From assembly GCA_963589785.1 (NCBI GenBank), contig CAVAMJ010000007.1, positions 1 through 64,000 of the forward strand: a stretch of DNA of 64,000 nt. Direction: 5' to 3'. A model generated the notes under the pieces. The model was not told where the DNA came from and did no database searches. It saw only the letters and a list, made by a program, of their open reading frames with translations. The stretch is from SIG603 sp963589785. GTDB taxonomy: Bacteria > Bacillota > Clostridia > Oscillospirales > Acutalibacteraceae. Both the position numbers and the translations under genes were made by a program. Below, one piece after another: positions 8,137-16,587 of this stretch. Numbering within the stretch: the stretch's first letter is position 1; each line of letters begins with the position of its first letter.

Positions 8137-8823
8137 TTACCAAGGGCGTTTTTTATCGAGCCAGCCCTTTTCTTTCCAGTAGGCATAATCTGCGCTTTGC
8201 GGTCTTTTCTTGACTATCATAGACATAATCGAGAAAAATGCTTTTGTCTTGAGAGACGGTTTCACATTGCCGTTTTTAGATTTTATTTTAGCGGCAAGCG
8301 ATAACATATCGCTTCTTATTTTGTCCTTTTTCTCTTGCGGAACATCCGCCCATTTCATCGCACGAACAGCAATTCCGTATTTATAAATCTTTCCGACACC
8401 CCAGTAGAACGCACTGTCTGCCATATCCTGACAAGTATTTTTCTGTCCTCCTCCGGCAGCTGTTGCAATGCAAACCACTTGCTTTTTAAACATACTCTCC
8501 TCGGGGCGGTGAAGAAGCCAGCGCCAGCCGTAATGCTCCAAAAACGCTTTCATTGCCGATGTCACATGATAGACATAGACGGGACTTTCCAAAATGAGCA
8601 CATCGGCATCATCCATAGCCTCTGTTAGCGGAGCGAGCTTCTCATAATGAGGACAGCATTTTTCGTCCTTTAAAATACACTGTGCGCATCCGACACACAT
8701 TTCACCGAAATCCTTCGGCAGAAAAAATTCCTTTATTTCTCCGCCTAAGTTCTCAGCCAACATTCTTGATGCATGGTAAGTTGAGCCCTTGTGGCTTTGA
8801 CCGTGTATCAATGTGATTTTCAT
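8137..8823 (-). CDS. Flavodoxin-like FMN reductase with Cys cluster (iron-sulfur flavoprotein type)
   Basis: A 228-residue soluble protein of the NADPH-dependent FMN reductase fold. The N terminus M-K-I-T-L-I-H-G-Q-S-H-K-G-S-T is the flavin phosphate loop. A cysteine motif C-V-G-C-A-Q-C, followed by further cysteines, is typical of iron-sulfur flavoproteins that shuttle electrons in anaerobes. The start is ATG 8823 after GAGGCG. It may form a unit with the HAD gene 29 bases upstream on the same strand. The physiological partner is unknown. Confidence 0.8.
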   Translation of the reverse strand: MKITLIHGQSHKGSTYHASRMLAENLGGEIKEFFLPKDFGEMCVGCAQCILKDEKCCPHYEKLAPLTEAMDDADVLILESPVYVYHVTSAMKAFLEHYGWRWLLHRPEESMFKKQVVCIATAAGGGQKNTCQDMADSAFYWGVGKIYKYGIAVRAMKWADVPQEKKDKIRSDMLSLAAKIKSKNGNVKPSLKTKAFFSIMSMIVKKRPQSADYAYWKEKGWLDKKRPW

Positions 8824-8852
8824 TTAAATTCGCCTCTTTAGTTTTTTACAAT

Positions 8853-9512
8853 TTACACATTTTCGAAAATATCGATAATCTTATCGAGCGACTCTGCTTT
8901 TTTCCAAAGCATTTTCTCTGTTTCTTCGTCAGGCTCAGTCTGGTCGGGAACCATTATCACTTTACAGCCGGCATCAAACGCACTTTTCACACCGTTCGGC
9001 GAGTCCTCGACAGCGACACATTCACTTGGATTAAGTCCTAATTCTTTGCAAGCGTAGACATATACGTCCGGAGCGGGTTTTCCGAATTTAACCATAGTGC
9101 ATGATATAAGCTTATCAAAATAATCGTAAATTCCGACTTGCTTTAAATAGCGTGTTGTCCTCTCAAGGTCGGATGCAGTCGAAACAGCAGTGATAATTTC
9201 CTTTGATTTTAGATATTTAAGCAGCTTTTCTGCTCCTTTTTTAAGCTCTATTCCCTCTTTTTTAATCATCTCTTCCATGAGAGACGAGCGCAATTCTCTT
9301 ATCGCCTTGTAGTCAGCGTTTTCGTCACCGACAAGCTTTTTTATGTGGTCGGGTGCAAATGGCCTTCCGAGTGAACGAAGTGTCAGAACCTGTTCGTCAC
9401 TCACATTATAGCCGAAGCTTTCGAGTGCCTTTTTCCAGCACGCACGATAATATTTCTCTGTGTCGATAAGCGTTCCGTCTAAATCGAACAGTACGGCTTT
9501 TATATTCTCCAT
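8853..9512 (-). CDS. HAD-family hydrolase, beta-phosphoglucomutase-like
   Basis: A 219-residue HAD-superfamily protein. Motif I F-D-L-D-G-T-L-I-D-T has nucleophile Asp10 and Asp12. Motif II is S-T-A-S, and motif III/IV is K-P-A-P-D-V-Y plus V-E-D-S-P-N-G-V. The K-P-A-P-D-V and E-D-S-x-x-G signatures place it in the PgmB/YcjU/sugar-phosphatase group, so it is either a phosphomutase or a sugar phosphatase. It likely shares a transcript with the downstream flavoprotein gene. Confidence 0.82.
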   Translation of the reverse strand: MENIKAVLFDLDGTLIDTEKYYRACWKKALESFGYNVSDEQVLTLRSLGRPFAPDHIKKLVGDENADYKAIRELRSSLMEEMIKKEGIELKKGAEKLLKYLKSKEIITAVSTASDLERTTRYLKQVGIYDYFDKLISCTMVKFGKPAPDVYVYACKELGLNPSECVAVEDSPNGVKSAFDAGCKVIMVPDQTEPDEETEKMLWKKAESLDKIIDIFENV

Positions 9513-9582
9513 TTCTCTCTCCTTACGAAATTTACTTTAATAAATATAGTCTTATTATTAGTTTCCGTCAAGGGACAAGAGA

Positions 9583-9611
9583 AAAGCTCTGCGACTTAAA
9601 CGCAGAGCTTT
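9583..9611 (-). terminator. Intrinsic terminator of the purine permease gene
   Basis: Perfect 11-bp stem AAAGCTCTGCG / CGCAGAGCTTT with a 7-base loop. On the minus strand it is followed by TCTCTTG, a weak T-run. Confidence 0.75.
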
Positions 9612-9637
9612 ATCCAAAATATATTCTTTTCTAACCA

Positions 9638-11068
9638 TTAGACAGCAAGGAAGAACTTTACGAGGAAGAGTAAGGAAATGATGTATGTAACAACAGAAAC
9701 ATCCTTAGCCTTGCCTGTGAAGAGCTTGATTACTGTGTAGGAAATAAGTCCGATACCGATGCCGTGTCCGATAGAACCGGAGATAGGCATAGCAATGAGC
9801 ATGAGTGCAACAGGAACTGTTACAGAAACATCGTCCCACTTGATATTCTTGAGGTTGGAAACCATGAGGATACCAACATAGATAAGTGCGGAAGATGTAG
9901 CAGCTGCAGGAATGATAGCTGCGATAGGAGCGATGAAGATGCAGAGGAAGAACATAATTCCGCATGTGAGGGAAGTGAGTCCAGTGCGTCCGCCTGCCTC
10001 AACACCTGAAGCTGACTCAACGAATGTTGTGATTGTGGAAGTACCTGTTACAGCACCTGCAACAGTACCGATAGCATCAGCGAGGAGAGCTTCCTTCATC
10101 TGAGGCATGTTGCCGTCCTTATCAACCATACCTGCTCTTGAAGCTGTACCGACGAGTGTTCCGATTGTATCGAACATATCGATGATGCAGAATGTGATGA
10201 TAAGTGTGATAGCTGTGAACCAACCGATCTGGAAGAACTCATGGAAGTCAAACTTGAAGAGAGTTGTCTCAGCCATATCGCCGAACTGAGGAACGAATGT
10301 TGCTGTAGCAAGAGAAGCAAACGGATTTGTTCCAAGAACAAAGTACTCGCCGGCCCAGTAGATGATAGCAGCGATGAGCATACCGAGGATAACGCAGCCC
10401 TTTACGCCCTTCTTATTGAGAATAACGATAGCGAAAAGACCGATAAACATTGTGATAACGGAAAGAACCATTACCGGGTAAGCATCACCCATAGATTCCT
10501 TAGCAACACCGGCTGTAAGAGAACCGAAGAAATCTCTCATTACGTAGAACTGTGTGCCCTCGCTGTTAGCGATGTAAACGTTAGAGCCTACGCCGATGTT
10601 GAGAAGCATAAGTCCGATTGCGGGGCCGATTCCAAGACGAACGCCGAGCGGAATAGCATCGACAATCTTCTCACGAATGTTGCAGATTGAGAGAACTGTG
10701 AAGAGAATACCTTCAACAAGAATGATAACAAGTGCTGCCTGGAAAGACTCGAGGTAGGTGCAACCTGTCATAGCAACGATGTTGCCGACAACGATAGCAA
10801 AGAAGCTGTTAAGTCCCATTCCCGGTCCTAAGCAGAAAGGCTTGTTTGCAATGAATGCCATGCAGAACATACCGATTGCAGAAGCGATACATGTAGCGAG
10901 GAAGACACCGTTCCAGAGCTTTCCGCCTGTACCGTCGTTGCCGTAGCCTGTAAGAATGTTTGGATTCAAGGCAATGATATAAGCCATTGTCATGAAAGTT
11001 GTAAGACCTGCGACTATTTCAGTCTTGACGCTGGTCTTGTTTTCTTTGAGCTTAAATAGTTTTTCCAT
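9638..11068 (-). CDS. NCS2 family purine permease (guanine/hypoxanthine, AzgA/PbuG-like)
   Basis: A 476-residue inner-membrane nucleobase:cation symporter with about 13 hydrophobic segments. It begins K-L-K-E-N-K-T-S-V-K-T-E-I-V-A-G-L-T-T-F-M-T-M-A-Y-I, the signature N terminus of the AzgA/PbuG branch that imports guanine, hypoxanthine or adenine. T-F-V-E-S-A-S-G-V-E-A-G-G-R-T-G-L matches the conserved TM8-10 region. Codon use is strongly biased, like that of the pfl and nitrogen genes, which suggests high expression. It is a single gene with its own promoter. I looked for a purine riboswitch in its leader and did not find one. Confidence 0.92.
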   Translation of the reverse strand: MEKLFKLKENKTSVKTEIVAGLTTFMTMAYIIALNPNILTGYGNDGTGGKLWNGVFLATCIASAIGMFCMAFIANKPFCLGPGMGLNSFFAIVVGNIVAMTGCTYLESFQAALVIILVEGILFTVLSICNIREKIVDAIPLGVRLGIGPAIGLMLLNIGVGSNVYIANSEGTQFYVMRDFFGSLTAGVAKESMGDAYPVMVLSVITMFIGLFAIVILNKKGVKGCVILGMLIAAIIYWAGEYFVLGTNPFASLATATFVPQFGDMAETTLFKFDFHEFFQIGWFTAITLIITFCIIDMFDTIGTLVGTASRAGMVDKDGNMPQMKEALLADAIGTVAGAVTGTSTITTFVESASGVEAGGRTGLTSLTCGIMFFLCIFIAPIAAIIPAAATSSALIYVGILMVSNLKNIKWDDVSVTVPVALMLIAMPISGSIGHGIGIGLISYTVIKLFTGKAKDVSVVTYIISLLFLVKFFLAV

Positions 11069-11111
11069 TTAATTTTACTCCCTATTTATTTCCTGAAAAA
11101 AGGATAACGAT

Positions 11112-11140
11112 ATAATATCATTTTTAACAAAGTGTTACAA
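11112..11140 (-). promoter_or_regulatory. Promoter of purine permease gene
   Basis: On the minus strand TTGTAA (11140-11135), 17-bp spacer, TATTAT (11117-11112), 44 bases before the ATG. The rest of 11069-11385 holds only AT-rich sequence and the terminator of the lipoprotein gene. Confidence 0.6.
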
Positions 11141-11278
11141 TATTAAAAATGACAGAAAAATTCAAAATATTTTCACAATTTATTTACTTTTTTCGAAATT
11201 TCAAGGGAGATTTTTAGTTTTAGAGTTCAAAAAACAGTTCTTTATCTATATAATTTATGAATTAATTCATAAAACAAA

Positions 11279-11307
11279 CAGAACCCACCTAAAAAGGCAG
11301 GTTCTGT
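11279..11307 (-). terminator. Intrinsic terminator of beta-helix lipoprotein gene
   Basis: Minus strand 11-bp stem CAGAACCTGCC / GGTGGGTTCTG with two G-T wobbles, 6-base loop, followed by TTTGTTTT. It lies about 80 bases after the stop. Confidence 0.85.
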
Positions 11308-11385
11308 CCGCACTATGAGTTTGTTTGAATATTTTAGAGTATATTGCTAAACACTTGTAATCTTATGAATAAATATTAGATTTTA

Positions 11386-13494
11386 TCAGCTTTCAAAGGG
11401 ATTTGTAACCTCATAGCTTGAGAAGCTCTGAGCCGTATAAGCACCTGAGAAATCTTCGCTTGTAGAATACTCTGAAACCGTGACGGTTAAATCGCTGTCA
11501 CCCTGAACATAGACTGTGCCGTCTGTGCTCTTGATCGTGACTGTCTTGCCGTTAGAATCGACAACCTGTCCTTCATTATAAAGAGAAGTGAGTGTGCTGT
11601 CGGCTGTTACGACCCACTTTGAGCTTGAGTCGATATAAAGCTTAGCTTCGCCGCTTCCGCCGTTTCCGGCCCATGTTTCATCGTCCTTCACTGCACCAGT
11701 GAGACTTGAGCTGTTCTCGAGGTAGAAATCAAGATTGGAGATTGAATCATAGATTATATCGCCGACACATTCCTGCTTGTCTGCGGTAAAGCTGCAGTCA
11801 GCACCGTTAGAACCGCTTGTTCCCCAGCCTCTTGCATTTGAGTTGCCTGTTACCTGAAGGAAGAACGGGTTATCGTCAGAATAAGTTATATCGACATCAC
11901 TCAAATAGAATGTGGATTCTGTGTTTGTTGTATAGAACATTCCGCCCGCATTTGCTGTGAGAGTGCCGCCGCTCATCTGGAATGTACCGTTACCGACTTC
12001 GGAGTCGCCTGACATCGACTGATATACTATAACATTCCAGACAACATCGTTCTGCTCGTTTTCAGGCATATTACCCGAGAGATCGCAGTCATAAAGTCTA
12101 ATGCTGTTCAAGCCCTCAATGCAAATTGCTTCACTTCCGTTTGCTGTGAGAGTAGCGTTATTGATTGTGAGGTCAGCTGTTGAGTAAACAGCGGGTGAAC
12201 CTGTTCCGTTTGAAGTGTAAGTACCGCCGTCAACAACCATTGTTCCGCCGCCACGGTCAGAGCGGATAGCCGCACTGGACTCGCCGTTAGTTTCGGCAGT
12301 GGAATTCCAAGCGTAAAGCGTTCCGCCACCTGCTACATGAAGTCCGCCGGAGGTATCCTGTGAAGTGCTGATTGTAGCGTTGTTTACATACATCACGCCC
12401 TCAGCGTAAGAGAATATTCCCGCACCGCCTTTGGCATCTGTTGTGATGTTCGCACCGTCAACATAGCCTGTGCCGTCTGTTGCAAGAACCGCCGCACCAA
12501 CACCGTAGAATGAAGAATTATCTCCGCCTGTTGACTCTGAAGAATCTCTTGTTACGGTTACATTTTTGAGTGTGACACTGGAGCCGTTATCGATTAGAAC
12601 AGCGTTTTCATCTGTTCCTGAGGACTCGATTGTCTCGTCTTCGACAGTAGCATCGGAGCTATACTCATTCACTGCTGTGTAAGAATCAACTCCGCTTGAC
12701 TGACCGCCCGGCTGACCTCCTTGTCCGCCTATACCGACTGTTTCCTCAGAAACGGTAGCCGCTGTGATAATTCCGTTTTCATCAACGGTAACGCTCAAGG
12801 AATTGCCTTCCTCAATGTCAGATACCTTTGCGCTATTTCCGTCAGAGTCCTTCAGAACCGATTCATCGGTAATTGTTACCTCAAGCGTATATGAAGAAAT
12901 TTCCATCTCCTTCATGCCGCCCTCGGCACTTTCTCCCTTTTCATTACTATTACCGTCGGAAGAGGAACTGCTGTCCTCACCTTGGGCATCATTATCGGCA
13001 GAGCCACTGCTCTCGCCGTTCTCGTTATTTGCTCCGCCCTCGCCGCTTGGAATTTCCGGCGGCTGTTCTGCGTTATTAGAATCATTTGCACCGTCAGCAG
13101 TGCCTGTGTCTCCGTCAGGCTTTGCCGGCGGCTCCTCGCCATTTCCGTTTGAATTGTTCTCAGCGCTTCCGTCACCACTCGGCATATCCGGTGCTGAACC
13201 GCTCGGCTGACCGCCCATTCCGCCTTGTCCTCCGGCAGAAACACTCAAAGTCACTTTGTTATCATCAACTGCTGTGACCTCACCTGAAATTGTCGTGTTG
13301 ACTAATTTAATGCTGTTTCCGCTTGAATCTGTCTTTGTTGCACTCGAACTTTCATCGGTCGCTGTCTCAGAAGCAGTAACGGTTGTTTCACTTGAAGCTG
13401 TGCTTGTGTCGGTCGAAGCCGAACTGCATCCCGAAAAAGCCATAAGCAAAACCGCTGTCAAAGCTATGCACCAAAATCTCTTATGTTTATTCAT
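11386..13494 (-). CDS. Large beta-helix surface lipoprotein with low-complexity insert
   Basis: A 702-residue predicted lipoprotein. A hydrophobic signal (residues 6-22) ends in F-S-G-C, with the lipid-anchored Cys at 23. A Ser/Thr-rich stalk follows. Next comes a short beta-rich segment (I-S-G-E-V-T-A-V-D-D-N-K-V-T-L-S-V), then roughly 110 residues rich in Gly, Ser, Asn, Glu and Pro. The beta-rich segment seems to resume with S-Y-T-L-E-V-T-I-T-D-E. The C-terminal 400 residues are repetitive Gly/Thr/Asn beta-strand turns typical of right-handed beta-helix adhesins or glycan-binding proteins. The start is ATG 13494, with AGGGAGAA upstream; a longer extension to 13608 lacks such a site. Function unknown; attachment or carbohydrate binding at the cell surface is inference. 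Confidence 0.8.
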   Translation of the reverse strand: MNKHKRFWCIALTAVLLMAFSGCSSASTDTSTASSETTVTASETATDESSSATKTDSSGNSIKLVNTTISGEVTAVDDNKVTLSVSAGGQGGMGGQPSGSAPDMPSGDGSAENNSNGNGEEPPAKPDGDTGTADGANDSNNAEQPPEIPSGEGGANNENGESSGSADNDAQGEDSSSSSDGNSNEKGESAEGGMKEMEISSYTLEVTITDESVLKDSDGNSAKVSDIEEGNSLSVTVDENGIITAATVSEETVGIGGQGGQPGGQSSGVDSYTAVNEYSSDATVEDETIESSGTDENAVLIDNGSSVTLKNVTVTRDSSESTGGDNSSFYGVGAAVLATDGTGYVDGANITTDAKGGAGIFSYAEGVMYVNNATISTSQDTSGGLHVAGGGTLYAWNSTAETNGESSAAIRSDRGGGTMVVDGGTYTSNGTGSPAVYSTADLTINNATLTANGSEAICIEGLNSIRLYDCDLSGNMPENEQNDVVWNVIVYQSMSGDSEVGNGTFQMSGGTLTANAGGMFYTTNTESTFYLSDVDITYSDDNPFFLQVTGNSNARGWGTSGSNGADCSFTADKQECVGDIIYDSISNLDFYLENSSSLTGAVKDDETWAGNGGSGEAKLYIDSSSKWVVTADSTLTSLYNEGQVVDSNGKTVTIKSTDGTVYVQGDSDLTVTVSEYSTSEDFSGAYTAQSFSSYEVTNPFES

Positions 13495-13680
13495 TATTTG
13501 TTCTCCCTGTCTTTTGATTTGTCTATATCTTAAACCTGTTTTTTGAAAAGAATGTGATAAAAGCTTGAAATGTTGGGGTAATATGCTTGAATTTTCTTTT
13601 TCATACAATCAGAATATAAATTCTCGCTTGTGCTATAAATATATATTTTTTGTAAAATTTTATCTGTTTGTTGTGATTTA

Positions 13681-13710
13681 TTGACAAAGGACAAAGCTAA
13701 GTAATATACT
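13681..13710 (+). promoter_or_regulatory. Promoter of polyphosphate:AMP phosphotransferase gene
   Basis: Consensus TTGACA (13681-13686), 18-bp spacer, TATACT (13705-13710). A leader of about 45 bases separates it from the ATG. Confidence 0.7.
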
Positions 13711-13759
13711 TAATATAGTCTATATAGTTAATCTAATGAACAATATGGAGGATAATTTC

Positions 13760-15256
13760 ATGTTAAAGGAAGTCGCAAAGCACGCAAAATTGAGCGAAGA
13801 CGAGCTTAAAATATATTTGAAAAAACAAAAAGAAACTCTCTCTGCCAATCAGATGAAAATCAAAGAAGCAAATCTTCCTGTTATGGTCATAATCGAGGGC
13901 TGGGGCTCATCAGGAAAAGGAAGCCTTATCGCAAGGGTTATCGATGAAATTGATCCGAGATTTTTCGATGTTGCCACCATGGACTCCGAACCGACAGATG
14001 AAGAAAAAAGAAAACCGTTCCTTTGGAGGTACTTCAAAGAAATTCCAAAAGCTGGCAAATTTAAGTTTTTCGATACCTGTTGGATGGAAGAGGTCACGGA
14101 CGGAGTTCTTGACGGCACGCTCTCAAAGGATGATTACAAAAAGAGAATTGTAAGCATAAACACTGCCGAAAGAACTCTAACGGATAACGGCTATCTCGTC
14201 ATGAAGTTCTTCCTTCAGATTTCAAAGAAAGAGCAGAAAAAGCGACTAAAAGCACTCCTCGAGTCCCCTACTTCAGCTTGGAAGGTCAATGATGACGATT
14301 TATGGGAGAATAAGCACTACGATGAATGCTTAAAAGTATACGAGAACTACATCACCGACACTAACCGTCCTTCTGCCCCTTGGTATATAATTGACGCAAA
14401 AGACAAGAAAATCGCCGAGCTTGCAGTATTGCAGTATTTAAATCAAGGCATCGACACGGCACTTAAAAATAAATCTCTTGCAGTACCGATTTTGCAAAAT
14501 TCTTTCCCAATGCGAAAGACAATCAAGCTTTCTGATATAAGCTTAGCTGAAAAGACAGTCACCGAGGAAGATTACAAAGTTAAGCTTAAGCTGCTTCAAA
14601 ACCGACTGCGTGAGCTCCACGACGAAATTTATTCAGCTAAAATCCCGGTAATTATTGCCTACGAGGGCTGGGATGCAGCAGGAAAGGGTGGAAACATCAA
14701 GCGAATAACGCAGGCACTCGACCCACGAGGTTATATCGTACATCCGATTGCAAGTCCCGAGCCGGCAGAAAAAGCGAGACATTACCTCTGGAGATTTTGG
14801 AACAGACTTCCGAAAACAGGTCACATCTCCATTTTCGACCGCACTTGGTACGGAAGAGTTATGGTTGAGAGGCTTGAGGGCTTCTGCTCTGAAAATGATT
14901 GGCAGCGTGCTTACAACGAAATCAATGAATTTGAAAAGGAGCTTTCCGACTGGGGCGCTGTAATAATCAAATTCTGGGTTCAAATAGATAACAAAACTCA
15001 GCTTGAACGCTTCAATGACCGTCAGAACACACCCGAAAAGCGTTGGAAAATCACCGAAGAGGACTGGAGAAACCGTGACAAATGGGATCTTTACGAAAAC
15101 GCAGTAAACGAAATGCTTGCAAAGACAAATACCACTTTTGCTCCGTGGTATGTTCTTGAATCTGTCGACAAGAAGTATGCTCGCTTAAAGGCTCTTGAAA
15201 TTGTCATTGATGAGCTTGAAAAAGCACTTAAAAAGAAAAATAAACAAAATAAATAA
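13760..15256 (+). CDS. pap: Polyphosphate:AMP phosphotransferase (double PPK2 domain)
   Basis: A 498-residue cytoplasmic enzyme with two PPK2 domains in tandem, the layout of polyphosphate:AMP phosphotransferase, which makes ADP from AMP using polyphosphate. The first Walker A is G-W-G-S-S-G-K-G-S (47-55). The second is E-G-W-D-A-A-G-K-G-G (302-311), followed by F-D-R-T-W-Y-G-R, the conserved Walker B region. The first domain has a changed equivalent (F-D-T-C-W-M-E-E), as is usual for the inactive N-terminal domain. The start ATG 13760 has GGAGGAT 7 bases upstream; ATG 13736 lacks one. No polyphosphate kinase 1 gene is nearby. It is a single-gene unit and may balance nucleotides during starvation. 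Confidence 0.9.
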   Translation: MLKEVAKHAKLSEDELKIYLKKQKETLSANQMKIKEANLPVMVIIEGWGSSGKGSLIARVIDEIDPRFFDVATMDSEPTDEEKRKPFLWRYFKEIPKAGKFKFFDTCWMEEVTDGVLDGTLSKDDYKKRIVSINTAERTLTDNGYLVMKFFLQISKKEQKKRLKALLESPTSAWKVNDDDLWENKHYDECLKVYENYITDTNRPSAPWYIIDAKDKKIAELAVLQYLNQGIDTALKNKSLAVPILQNSFPMRKTIKLSDISLAEKTVTEEDYKVKLKLLQNRLRELHDEIYSAKIPVIIAYEGWDAAGKGGNIKRITQALDPRGYIVHPIASPEPAEKARHYLWRFWNRLPKTGHISIFDRTWYGRVMVERLEGFCSENDWQRAYNEINEFEKELSDWGAVIIKFWVQIDNKTQLERFNDRQNTPEKRWKITEEDWRNRDKWDLYENAVNEMLAKTNTTFAPWYVLESVDKKYARLKALEIVIDELEKALKKKNKQNK

Positions 15257-15266
15257 ACAAAAGCTA

Positions 15267-15297
15267 TTGACTTAAAGTCCACTTTAAGGTGTAAAAT
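15267..15297 (+). promoter_or_regulatory. MerR-type promoter with dyad operator in a 19-bp spacer
   Basis: TTGACT (15267-15272) and TAAAAT (15292-15297) are separated by 19 bp, too long for normal sigma-A use. Between them is a perfect dyad CTTAAAGT-CC-ACTTTAAG (15271-15288). A long spacer filled by a dyad is the hallmark of MerR-family activators, and the sequence resembles AdhR/NmlR-type operators that respond to aldehydes or electrophiles. A hairpin GTGCCC...GGGCAC (15321-15340) lies just before the ribosome binding site. Confidence 0.75.
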
Positions 15298-15359
15298 GTG
15301 TGCATAGAGTTGTAAAAAAAGTGCCCATTGTGTAGGGCACAGCTAAGGGAGGATTAATT

Positions 15360-16469
15360 ATGATTTACAGAGATTACAAGGGCCAGAAGGTTTCCGTTCT
15401 CGGAATGGGCGCAATGCGACTTCCCGTTCAGAAGGATGTTGATGGAACACCGATTGACTACAAAGCCGCTGAAGAGATTATCGACTACGCTGTTTCTCAC
15501 GGTATCACCTATTTTGACACAGCTTATGTCTATCACGGCAAAAAGAGTGAGGATTTCCTCGGTGAAGCATTAGTCGACAGATACCCAAGAGATTCATTCA
15601 CAATCGCAACAAAGTTCAATATCAACGCAACTGAGGACTACAAGGCTTGTTTTGAGGAACAGCTAAAAAAGCTCCACACCGATCACGTGGACTTCTACCT
15701 CATTCATGCTGTTATGGACGCGTCTGCAGACAAGTATATCGACAGCGGCTGTATTCAGTACTTTGAGGAGCAGAAAAAAGCGGGACGCATCAAGAACCTC
15801 GGTTTTTCTTCTCACGCTTCACCCGCTGTTCTGAAGAGATTTGCTGAGCTTCGTGACTGGGACTTCGCTCAGATTCAGCTTAACTATTTTGACTGGCTTT
15901 ACGGCACAGCAAAAGAGGAATACGAAATTCTCAAGTCAAAGAATATTCCGATAGTAGTCATGGAATCTATACGTGGCGGCAGACTCTCTTCACTCACTGA
16001 TGAGACTAACGCAATGCTCAAGGAAAAAGAGCCTGATATGAGCGTATCGTCATGGGCACTTCGCTTCCTTATGTCACTCCCGGGAATTCAGGTTATTCTT
16101 TCCGGTATGTCCACACTTGACCAGATTAAGGATAATGTAGCAACATTTGACAAGCCGGCACTCACTGAGGATGAAGTTAAATTCCTCCTCGATGTCTGCG
16201 AGAAATTCCATTCTTCCGTTGCTATTCCGTGCACAGCTTGCCGCTACTGCACGCCTAACTGTCCTATGGGAATTGATATTCCCGCTGTACTTGCACTTTT
16301 CAATAAGGTAAAAATCGGCGACGGCTGGGGCATTAAGGACGAAATCGCAAAGCTTGAAGCCGGCCCCGATGACTGTATCGGTTGCCGTGCTTGCACAATT
16401 GAGTGCCCACAGAGCATTCAGATTCCTGATCTCATGGAAGAATTCAAAGAGAAGCTTGCTTCTATGTAA
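15360..16469 (+). CDS. Aldo/keto reductase with C-terminal 2x[4Fe-4S] domain
   Basis: A 369-residue soluble oxidoreductase. The aldo/keto reductase barrel (about 1-280) shows Y-F-D-T-A-Y-V-Y-H-G with the catalytic Tyr, then D-F-Y-L-I-H. A ferredoxin-like tail carries C-T-A-C-R-Y-C-T-P-N-C-P and C-I-G-C-R-A-C-T-I-E-C-P, two [4Fe-4S] binding motifs. Such AKR-ferredoxin fusions are common in gut clostridia and probably couple carbonyl reduction to ferredoxin; the substrate is unknown. The ribosome binding site GGGAGGA is strong. The MerR-type promoter suggests induction by a reactive carbonyl or similar stress. Single gene with a strong terminator. Confidence 0.88.
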   Translation: MIYRDYKGQKVSVLGMGAMRLPVQKDVDGTPIDYKAAEEIIDYAVSHGITYFDTAYVYHGKKSEDFLGEALVDRYPRDSFTIATKFNINATEDYKACFEEQLKKLHTDHVDFYLIHAVMDASADKYIDSGCIQYFEEQKKAGRIKNLGFSSHASPAVLKRFAELRDWDFAQIQLNYFDWLYGTAKEEYEILKSKNIPIVVMESIRGGRLSSLTDETNAMLKEKEPDMSVSSWALRFLMSLPGIQVILSGMSTLDQIKDNVATFDKPALTEDEVKFLLDVCEKFHSSVAIPCTACRYCTPNCPMGIDIPAVLALFNKVKIGDGWGIKDEIAKLEAGPDDCIGCRACTIECPQSIQIPDLMEEFKEKLASM

Positions 16470-16487
16470 TTTATCGCATAAAAATAA

Positions 16488-16518
16488 AGGGCGTATGTTT
16501 TCATACGCCCTAATTTTT
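16488..16518 (+). terminator. Intrinsic terminator after aldo/keto reductase
   Basis: Perfect 10-bp stem AGGGCGTATG / CATACGCCCT, loop TTTT, then AATTTTTT. Confidence 0.92.
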
Positions 16519-16529
16519 TGACTAAAACA

Positions 16530-16561
16530 AAATGAACGGTAGCAAAAACTACCGTTCATTT
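16530..16561 (-). terminator. Intrinsic terminator after pflA
   Basis: Perfect 13-bp stem AAATGAACGGTAG / CTACCGTTCATTT with 6-base loop. Minus-strand T-run TTGTTTT follows. It lies 27 bases downstream of the pflA stop. Confidence 0.88.
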
Positions 16562-16587
16562 GCTTTTATATGTGTATACTTGAAGTC

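Noticed and set aside
11069..11385. Purine riboswitch before the purine permease gene
   Set aside because: The conserved pairing loops and three-way junction sequence were not found; only a promoter and a terminator are present.
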